Shown here piece by piece: positions 55,201-64,000 of a stretch of DNA of 64,000 nucleotides. The notes beneath the pieces are model-generated. The model did not search any database. It was not told the origin of the DNA and worked only from the letters and a program-made list of their open reading frames with translations. The DNA is from Climacteris rufus (taxonomy: Eukaryota; Chordata; Aves; Passeriformes; Climacteridae), in assembly GCA_013398175.1 (NCBI GenBank), contig VZRZ01006456.1, positions 81,609 to 145,608 on the forward strand, in the 5' to 3' direction. The first letter of the stretch is position 1. Each line of letters begins with the position of its first letter. Both the position numbers and the translations under genes were made by a program.

Positions 55201-58200
55201 AGCCTCACATGAAGCTGATGGAAACGCTCTCAAATAGATTCCACATGATGGCTTACCTGATCTACAGGGGAGGCAATGAACCATAATTACATATTCCACA
55301 AAACACACAAGCATTTGCTCATTACTGTGTGTGGAAGGAGTAGTTCCTAGTCAGCTGTCACCTCTGAAAACAGGAACTGCCTAATCCTTTAAAACCCTGA
55401 GTCCCTTTCTCTCCCACAGGAGAGGCTCACTCTACCTTTCAGAAAATTCACTTATTTCCCTGACTTTTGTATGAGCTTTTTCCAGAAGTGTCAATCTGGA
55501 CTGGAAATTCCTTCAACACTGCGTGCTGTGCCAAGCCTCAAACAGTAGAGCAGGGGGTAATTAAAAGGAGCAGATAATTTTGACTGAAAGGCAACGAAAC
55601 GTGAGCTTTGAAAGGAGCAGGGAAGGATTCATTTGTAAGAAGCTCTGCTGTGATAAGGACCTCAAAATAAGCAGGTAGCTTGCAACAGGATGATGTGCTG
55701 TTGAGTGCACTGTGATAGCTGCAATGTCTGTGCAACAGGGCAGATTCAGGGCCAGTCTCTCACTGCTTCATTTCCAAGTCAAGAGCAATCCAGGTCTGGC
55801 TCCCCACACCTTCCCTCAGCAGCCACAATGAACATGACCACTGAAAAGTCCATACCTGCACATGGACTTGAATTCTCAACAAACTCGTGGAAGCAATCTG
55901 TTTTTCTGCAGTTCCACAATTCAAACTCTGGCTGCTGGGGCTGTCAGGACTTCTCAGTTTGATTTCTGCAGCCTCCCCATGCCAGCTCTCCCACACCCCC
56001 TTGTACCCATGTCCACCGGGAGAACTGCTGTCCACAGCTTCCTCAGGCTCCCACTCCTCCTTCCTCCCCTTTCCTCCTCCTCCTCCTGTTCTGCAGGGTA
56101 TTCAAGCTCGTTGTTTCCTCAGCCTGTGCCCTGTCACATCCCACCCTCTGCCCAGCCAACAACATGCACCTTCCTTGAAGTCACCCAGGTCTCCTCCCAC
56201 CTTGAGAAAAAAAGCAATTCAGATGCACATTTAAAGAGCTGGCCCACAAATTTCTTTCTGACAGCTTACTAAGATCAAACCATAATGCTTATAAAGCAGA
56301 CAGCTGGATTTGGGGTAATTGTCTAACTATGCTTTATCTGGTACCTTCAATCTCAGGATTTCAAAACTATGTAGAAATAAAAATTTAAATACCCACATTC
56401 TCCACCAGCCTTATAAACTTTGCATCCTTAGGCTATAGAAAATTCTCTGCAACATGAAGATCTAAAAAAGCCCCCAAAACAAACCAGAGAGCAGTGATTA
56501 GTGGCACTCAGAATTATCTTCTAAGCCAGTAACTGGGATTCAGTCAGTTTCCAATATCCTCTATCCAGAGTGGCAATCAGACCACAACATTTTCTGAGTC
56601 TAAATGCCTATGGAACACCTGTTGAAACTCCTGAAGCTGTAGTTTCAAATCTTTACTTGGGTGAAATAAAGTATAACCTTGGAAAGCTTTTACTCAAAGA
56701 AAAGAAACCAGTGTTTTGTACACCTATAAAAACTCACCTCATAACATGAGAAAGTTTTGAGGGAAGAGAAAGAACAGTCCATCTGCAGATAACAATAAAT
56801 CTGACAAGAGATAGAAATTGTGGGATTAGAGCTAGAACTTCCCTGTATTAGGAAAAATGACTAATTAACTTGTGATTCATGCACCCTAATGGAGTTTGAG
56901 AGTTCAGTCTGCCCCACCAGTGTCATCAAACCACTGTCCCCTCAAAATTATGGCTCACTGCCTGCTCTGTAGATCAGCAAAGCATGATGGAGTAATTGGG
57001 CATTTAAATGGGATGACAATAATGTTAAGCAGGAACCTGTATTTTTACGTGCCCAAATAGGCCAGTTTTAAAAATACTTTAAGAAAAGTCTCTTGAAGTG
57101 AGTAACATTCACTTTTTGGGGGGACTAAATGTAGACCTGATAAGAAGCAGGTTTTATTTATTTTTAATGAGACAAGATTGCAGGTCCTAACACTGTTAAC
57201 AGTGAGAAGTTCCCAGCTTATCTTACCAATACAATCACTGATCGTGCCAGAGCCCAGGGGCAAAGCAAAACCAATTCTCCTTTGCCATGGTCTGTGTCCC
57301 AGGGACCTGAGGCAGGGGCTCCCTGTGTTCTCTGTTTCCATGGCACAACGAGGGCACATTGATGAACCAGGATACAAATGCTACAGTGCTTGAACGTAAG
57401 ACTGTGAATAAAACCCTGCAGCATTAATTATGTATCAAAACCCCAGACAAGGAAGGTCTTTTTGTTGCTTTTTATTTAGGTGAGAAGCTCTGTAGAGAGG
57501 GGAAACAACTGAGTTCCTAAACAAATGAGAAAAGCACGCTGACCTAGGAGGTCAGTGTTTTAAGCAAGTTCCCATGCAATTCTTTTTTACTACACACCAC
57601 CACTTAACAATATGAAGGACCTTAAGTATGATAGGGAGAATAATTTGACTTATGCTCAGCATTTAAATGGAAGCTGCCTGACATGGCTGATGAGTCAGAA
57701 CTGTGTTTATCAAGGTGGCAGGGAGATGGAGATGGAGGAAGGGAGAGGAGAGATGGGCAGTTAATCAAGGCAACCTTTCCATTTATTTTATCACAGAGCA
57801 TCATCTCTGCCAGCAGCCTCCTGTGGCAGGTTTCCAGCCAACTGTAGCAGACATTCCTCTGTGTTACCTGTTTCAAAGGAGCATTGCAGTGTCTAGAACA
57901 CAGCAACTGTGGGCACCTCTTGGCTTCTGCTCTTCTCTTTCACACCAAAACCTGCATTGTGCTACTTCCATGTAATCCAGGATTAATGTGTGAGAAATGG
58001 TTCTTTGTAAGAATGACTGGGTAATGTGCTGCCTTTCTGTCACCCCTCTCCTTGTGTAAAGTGAAGCAAATGCTATGGACACCTAAGGAAGAGCCCACTC
58101 TTACCTCAGCCTTGCTCTCCAGAAGGTGGTAGGCATTTTTTGGATGTGGTTTAGAGCATGGAAGAATCTATGTACCACTCTTTAAGGGCATGAAGGAAAG

Positions 58201-61200
58201 GAAGGTCAACAATCTCCCTACAGTTACTAAAGTTGCCACCCTTCAGCCCCAGCACATCACACTGGGTTTCAGTGATGGTGTTTCAGCTGCCAGCACAAAA
58301 GAGCACGAGGGCTTTGGGTTCCATCCCACCCTTAAAAATTATGACAGTTTGGTGACCAGCAGCTTGTCCATCTTTATCCCCTTCTGCTCCTCCTCTCCAG
58401 CCCTCACCTTCCAGCTTTCCAAACATTTCAGTATCATTTCAGTCACAGCAACTTGTGCCTTAATTACTGAAAGTAGTACAGAAGTGAATGTATGGAAGTG
58501 CAGAAAGCATCAGACACCTCACAGGCAAAGTTATTCCCATAAGACATCTGTGCTAGTAAAAGAGAAATAGAAAATCAGTAGGAGAAGAAGAGTTGAGAGG
58601 AAAACACCACAGACAACTTGAAAACAGATTCTGGAGAGTGAGAAACACACCTGAGTGCTTTTAACACACAAAAGGCAGCCCTGGGCTACCTAAGAGATGA
58701 ATGATAGAGGCAAGGGCTGCTGTGAGGAACACACCACTTTCCACTTACCACCTTCCCATCCCAGAAGAGAACTGCCTCACATCCTTTCATTGCCAGCTCC
58801 TGTGGGTTTTGGCTGACCCAGACCTGCAGGCCACCTTTACAAAGAGTGAGGAAGGAAGACAAAACAATTGGTTCTCACAAAGAAGCCACAAGAGTGGGGG
58901 GAAAATAACCCATAACCAAAAATGTAAGACAGCTAATGAAATTCCCAAACAGAGAGAAAGCAAATAACAAAAAAGAAATATGGTGATGTGGTTTGTAATT
59001 CTAGTCCTGCCACAGATGTTAAAGGCGCTGTGAATTGTAAGTGCTTCTACTTAATAGAGTTCTTTTTCCTTGTCAAAATCACTAAAATATACACAAAAGC
59101 AAGAATAGGCTTAGAGCAGAAAGTCCCTAACAAGAATTGCTAACAAATGGCAGATCACTTGATGAGGACACAGCAAAGCCTGTTGTGTTGGCATGCAAGC
59201 AGAAAGCTTTATTTACTGCTATAATTGTCCTTCCCAACACTGTGCCTCGGGTGCACGGTTGATTTCCTTGTGAAAGTCCTTCAGTGTACATATAAAAAGT
59301 CCAGACAACATGCACACATCTGCAGAGCCTGGCTGGCAGGCCAGCAGCCATCCCTGCTGGAGGACACCAGTGTGCCACAAAACCCACAGCACAAAGCTCA
59401 GCTTGGCCACAGGTTTGCCCACTGAGGCACGTCCCTGTCCCAGCTGATCCTGGCTTTGTTCCTCACTGGAGAAGGGAGGATGCTCTGCCTTTCACTGCCT
59501 GTGCCATGGCACATGGCACTCACCAGGACAGAGGCAGACAGGCAGATGGACAGAAAAAACGACCTCCAAATTACTAAGACACTGCAAAGAAAAAACAAGA
59601 AGCCTCACATATGCTCTCAGATGTTTCCAAAAGATTATGGATGTCTTTGTCTAAGGGTGACATGGAAGAACTATGGATGAGACCATGTCCAGGAGGGCCA
59701 GGACTTTCCTCTGACAAGCTTTCCAAGTGGAGAGAAAACAAAAGTATTCAGAATAAGTGCATGAAAATCTATGCAGAACAGTTGTATGAAGGGTCCCTGA
59801 ACATCAGCTAGGCTCCTATCAAAGATTTCTCCTCCAACAGGACCCCTGTCTCCATTTTCCCCTCCAGAACAGCTGAATGTCAGTGATTTTAGCTGCTTCA
59901 GAAGGCCAGACTGCCCTCAACACAGAACACCACATACTCCTGAATTCTTTGAATCACTCTGCACTTGATATTGAGCAAAAACCTAACAAGCAGCAGATCC
60001 CTCAGTGCAGAAGGTTGTACACCTCTCCCAGGAGCACAGTTTTCCCAAGACCCAGGTTCTCCAGGCAGAGAGCAAAGCCTCCATTAACTAACTCCTGCAC
60101 CATCATGGCTTTATTATTTCCAGCAACACAGAAGGAATGATTATTCACCAGCCTGGTAAAATTTAAAAGCCTGTGTGAGGTTGTGGCTCATTGGCATCAG
60201 TTTATAAATTCTCACTTAGCATCTGTGTATTTGCTATTAAGGAAAGAGAGGAGCATATGATCAGTAGAAGGCAGCACTGATGGGGGCTGTTGTGGCATGC
60301 AAAACATCTCAGCATTCACCAGTTCGGCTGCGAGCTCTTGTTCAGAAAACAATGTCTGGCAATAATAAACCAATCCCAAAGAGAGGGCTCTACAGGGAAG
60401 TTCCTGAGCCTCTCACAAAGGCTCTGTGATTTATAGGTGTTGTCACTGCCTGTGCCAGAAACTGATGACTGATTACCACATATTCATTTCAGGATCAGGT
60501 ATCCAGACCAAATTAACCAGATTGGGCCACGTGGAATTCCTTTACCATCTGCAGCACAACTGAGTATAACATTTGGTTTAAGTCAATAAGGAACTTTTAA
60601 ATGGAATCCAGTGATAACTAGAATATGTTAAAGCCACTTGAACGAAATTATTATTTATCACTGTTACTCATTTACTGCACAAACATCTGGATTCCATGAC
60701 CCTAATCTGATAGAATATACTAGTGGGGAAGAGCAAAATAAATAACTAACTAACATCTAGTTCATTAAACATTTGCAAAGCACTGCTATCCCTCATCCAT
60801 TCCTAGCTCCTGGAGGACAGGTATTCAACTTTTCCCCTGCGTTGTTGGCTGGATATTGATTAAAAAGCATCTCAGTTCTGCAGCTCCCCGTGCAAAGGTC
60901 ACAAGAACCCTGACTGAGATACTGCATGCCCTCCATCCCTGGGGGCAAACCTTCTGTGGAGCAGCAAGATGAGCAGGCAAGAGGAAGGCAGGGATATGAA
61001 AGCATTCAAGAATGAAAAAGCTTATGAGAAGAGCATCACCAGAGAGAGCAAAATGAGTAAATTCGTGTTGGACAAAGAATTTTTAAGCCCTAACATAGAC
61101 AAAAGCTCCAGCTCTTGTTACAGTGTGGTCTGACTAATAAATCGAGATTTATTAATTTTGGGCTTATAGATGGTTGCAAAACGTGAACATGCATGGTTTC

Positions 61201-62600
61201 TTTTCCAAGCCACTTACTTCCCAGATCATTTAAAGCACACAGGGCCTTGGAGAAGCTTTCCTCACTTGAACCTCTGATTCCTTGAAGAGATAAATAGCAA
61301 TGCTCTATTAAATACTGTTCAATTAATGAATATTTCATTGACTACACCCCTTTTGTTTGAAGTTTATGAAATTACTACTATAGTAAAAAAAAACTGCTTT
61401 ACTGTTAAGCCCACAATCTATTCTTTTGAGTTAATGTATGAATGTGCCTTGGTTTCCCCCTGCAGCAAAGAGGGACTGAGCTGATGTGCTCAAATCAGTC
61501 ATGAACATTTCCATCTGCAGAAAGCCCAGAATTTTATTTTATCTGTGTATAAATTCATTTACATCCCTACTCTAAGTGCCACTGAAGTACTGCATCATAA
61601 AGTGTTACAAACTGCAAGGCATGGGACACTCCTAAAACCTGCTCACTTTTACAAAATCCATAGAAACATGCAGTCACTGCTAGATACACATTTAACTCTG
61701 CAAGGACCCGCATCCCTCTTTCTGCTCTGTGATAGTGAAGAAGTTCAGCATTATGTGGGCCCACACATGGATCCTCAGCAAGCCAAAAAGGGAACCTGTA
61801 TGACCCAAAGATCAACGTGGAAAGCCTGTGGCATTACAGTGTTAAAGCAGACTTGCTCTGCTTTTCCTCATCCTCCTGACAGTGGCAAAAGAAGAGGTTA
61901 TTAAAGAGTTAAAGTAGCTCTGTGTGAGTTTGTGAGCCAGAGAAACAAAACACAACCTCTGACAAGGGCTCAGCACCACCTCCTCTGATATAGTACAGTC
62001 TGGATCAGCTTTTCCACTCAGGAAGAGCAGAGTGTCACCTGGGGCAGCAGAACAGCCAGGGGCTGTTTATTGTTAGGGTAACAGCAGGATGCAAAGGAGG
62101 GCACTGTCCAATTAACCTGAGGCAGCACATCCCCTGGAGGAAGTGCTGGATAGTGTCAAATAACCAGACAGAATAGAAACAGGGACATCTTGGACTCAAG
62201 AATAAAGACACTGAGTAGTCATCAGTGTGACCAAGAAAAAACCCAAAAACTCTGGAGGTCATCCCCTCAGTAAGTAATTTCTCTGCTTCTATTAACCCTC
62301 CTTCAAGCATCCTTTCTGCTCCTTTCCCCTTCTGCAACAGCAGAAGCCTTCCTTCCACCTGCTAGCCAGATATCCTCCCTCCTCTCCTTTCCCTGGAGGC
62401 TTCCAGCACGGAGAGGAAGAACCATTTTAAAGACAGCGTGGGAAGACTGTGTGCCAACGAAAGCATTTTACCTGTGCACACTTCTTGTGCCAGAGCATCC
62501 TCCTGCCTTTTGGTGAAGGTACCTTTATGAAAGGTAAAAGCCCTTTCACACAGGAACAGCACAGGACCCCACACAAGCTGTGTGTGCACCTTGGCTGGCG
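52300..62600. other. Intergenic, no gene recognised
   Basis: No coding exon recognised on either strand. In human, the gene after UGGT1 is HS6ST1, convergent on the opposite strand; its long 3' coding exon would be obvious and is not in this window. Several minus-strand donor-like motifs (for example near 55254 and 58098) have no convincing exon attached. Confidence 0.6.
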
Positions 62601-62663
62601 TGCTGTGCAGAGGGAGCAGTGCTGGGCAGGGTGTAAGGGCTCCTGGGCAGCAGCACTGGCCAG

Positions 62664-62716
62664 GCCTCCCCTCACCCCAGCTCTGTGCTGAATTCTCCTT
62701 TCACCCCAGCTCTGTG
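62664..62716 (+). repeat. Left remnant of the terminal minisatellite
   Basis: Two imperfect CCTCACCCCAGCTCTGTG-type units next to the LTR's left end. They are the same units as the large array to the right, showing that the LTR entered an existing array. Confidence 0.8.
62713..62716. other. Target-site duplication (left), TGTG
   Basis: TGTG here and at 63270-63273 flank the LTR. Removing the LTR and one copy restores CTCTGTGCTGGG, a normal unit junction of the minisatellite. Confidence 0.8.
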
Positions 62717-62922
62717 TGTCAAAAACGGGGAGGAGGGTGTGCCAGGACACACAACTCACTCCCGTATGCTGAAAATCTTTTTCTTGAAAGAATAAGCAGG
62801 GACAGAAGCACTGAGGTAGGCTCGCAGCTCCACATGGCAAGGCAGACCAATGCAGCACCACACAACACTGGGTGCTCTCTCTCTGGTGCAACAAGAAGAG
62901 GAGGACCAAACCCAGAGGACCG

Positions 62923-62933
62923 GCTCTTATACC
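62923..62933 (-). promoter_or_regulatory. LTR TATA box
   Basis: Minus-strand GGGTATAAGAG just downstream of the CCAAT cluster, the expected position for the LTR core promoter. Confidence 0.7.
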
Positions 62934-62949
62934 CGGGCCCTGCTCCCTC

Positions 62950-63048
62950 ATTGGTGCATTTCTGGATCCAATGCGTGATTGGTCCAATTTATCCAATCCT
63001 GATTGGCTCGTTTTCCGGGGTCTCCTCTGGTTGGTTCTTGCTGGACCA
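62950..63048 (-). promoter_or_regulatory. Cluster of seven CCAAT/ATTGG boxes in the LTR U3
   Basis: Within about 100 bp, the core CCAAT occurs in both orientations seven times (three CCAAT and four ATTGG read on the minus strand), immediately upstream of the TATA box. NF-Y binding is the expected role of such boxes; activity is not shown. Confidence 0.75.
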
Positions 63049-63269
63049 ATCAGCATCGTCCTTTCGTGGAACAGTCTGGAAACAGTCTAGAAAGTTCTTC
63101 CCAGAACATGAACAATCTCACTTGCGCCATCTCATGGATTTTCATGAGCATTACACCCAATGTTGCATTCGCCATCCTCATAGCCTGAACACAAACTTCA
63201 ACATGCTTTAACATTCTTTAATTTATTACCATAACTAATTTTAACAGACTTAAACTCATTTATAACATG

Positions 63270-63273
63270 TGCT
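63270..63273. other. Target-site duplication (right), TGTG
   Basis: Partner of 62713-62716, directly after the LTR's right end at 63269. Confidence 0.8.
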
Positions 63274-64000
63274 GGGCCTTCCCCTCGCCTCAGCTCTGTG
63301 CTGGGCCTGCCCTCACTGAAGCTCTGTGCCCTCACCCCAGCTCTGTGCCGGGCTCTGCCCTCACCCCAGCTCTGTGCTGGGCTCTGTGCCCTCACCCCGG
63401 CTCTGTGCCCTCACTCCAGCTCTGTGCCGGGCTCTGTGCCCTGACCCCAGCTCTGTGCCCTCACTCCAGCTCTGTGCCCTCACCCCGGCTCTGTGCCAGG
63501 CTCTGTGCCCTGACCTCAGCTCTGTGCTGGGCTCTGTGCCCTGACCCCGGCTCTGTGCCCTGACCCCAGCTCTNCCTCACCCCTGCGCTGTGCCGGGCTC
63601 TGTGCCCTCACCCCAGCTCTGTGCCCTAACCTCAGGTCTGTGCCGGGCTTTGTGCCCTCACCCCAGCCCTGTGTTGGGCTCCGTGCCCTCACCCCAGCTC
63701 TGTGTCCTCACCGAAGCTCTTTGCTGGGCTCTGTGCCCTCACCCCAGATCTGTGCCCTCACCCCACCTCTGCGCCAGGCTCTGTGCCTTCACTCCAGCTC
63801 TGTGCTCTCACCCCAGCTCTGTGCTGGGCTCTCTCCCCTCACCCCAGCTCTGTGCTGGGCTCTGTGCCTTCACTCCAGCTCTGTGCCCTCACCCCAGCTC
63901 TGTGCCGGGCTCTGCCCTCACCCCAGCTCTGTGCTGGGCTCTGTGCCCTCACCCCGGCTCTGTGCCCTCACTCCAGCTCTGTGCCGGGCTCTGTGCCCTG
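63274..64000 (+). repeat. Minisatellite of mixed 19-bp and 12-bp units
   Basis: About 725 bp built from GCTCTGTGCCCTCACCCCA (19 bp) and GCTCTGTGCCGG (12 bp) units in irregular order, with variants (ctcactcca, ctgacccca). The array continues past the right edge. The minus strand carries repeated GGGG/GGG runs. N at 63574 marks uncertain sequence inside. Open frames through it are compositional. Confidence 0.95.

Larger units (their letters stand above)
62717..63269 (-). mobile_element. Solo LTR of an endogenous retrovirus
   Basis: A 553-bp element. Read on the minus strand it begins TGTTATAAATG and ends TTTTTGACA, the TG...CA ends of retroviral LTRs, and is flanked by a 4-bp TGTG duplication as for gammaretrovirus-like (ERV1) elements. 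Minus-strand order: AT-rich U3 start, an NF-Y/CCAAT cluster, a TATA box (GGGTATAAGAG), then probable R-U5. I see no AATAAA between the TATA box and the 3' end. No gag, pol or env sequence is adjacent, so it is a solo LTR left by recombination. The family is not identified. Confidence 0.85.

Noticed and set aside
62427..63056. 209-codon open frame on the minus strand (and a 209-codon + frame at 62582-63211)
   Set aside because: Both lie largely over the solo LTR and minisatellite remnant and resemble no retroviral or host protein.
63267..63563. Repetitive open frames in the terminal minisatellite
   Set aside because: The peptide is a translation of the 19/12-bp units; purely compositional.
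1..64000. CRISPR arrays, bacterial operons, tRNA or rRNA genes
   Set aside because: None seen; the tandem repeats lack unique spacers, and the sequence is plainly vertebrate nuclear DNA.

Overview
The window is vertebrate nuclear DNA, almost certainly avian. A short CR1 retrotransposon 3' end lies at 35799-35863. One gene, UGGT1 (UDP-glucose:glycoprotein glucosyltransferase 1), is complete in 41 coding exons over about 38 kb on the + strand, much more compact than its >100 kb human counterpart. The exons join in frame into 1553 codons plus stop (human: 1555 aa), or 1531 aa from the second start. I cannot fix the species; a songbird is possible.

Layout. 1-~400: CpG-rich promoter and exon 1. 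113-38410: UGGT1 coding exons with ordinary GT-AG introns. 38411-~39330: 3'UTR to a first AATAAA, with another possible end near 40.8 kb. ~39.3-62.6 kb: intergenic DNA in which I find no convincing coding exon. It holds a GC-rich block of short tandem repeats (43.6-44.2 kb) and large direct duplications that abut single N bases. 62.66-64 kb: a G/C-strand-biased minisatellite interrupted by a 553-bp solo LTR of an endogenous retrovirus (62717-63269, minus orientation, TG...CA ends, 4-bp target duplication). The array runs off the right edge.

UGGT1 is the folding sensor of the ER calnexin/calreticulin cycle. The protein has a signal peptide, four thioredoxin-like domains, a beta-sandwich region and a C-terminal GT24 glucosyltransferase domain with an intact DxD motif (D1358/D1360), and ends in HVEL where human UGGT1 ends in REEL.

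The points most worth a second look are a possible truncated, membrane-tailed UGGT1 isoform made by read-through of weak donor 21 into a nearby AATAAA; a candidate in-frame 21-nt microexon in intron 16; a uORF overlapping the first of two in-frame starts; the altered ER-retrieval tail; and the CCAAT-rich solo LTR nested in a minisatellite. Three of the five N bases sit between near-identical direct repeats and look like unmerged contig ends rather than biology. I found no clearly new biological system. The isoform and microexon ideas are hypotheses from sequence alone.
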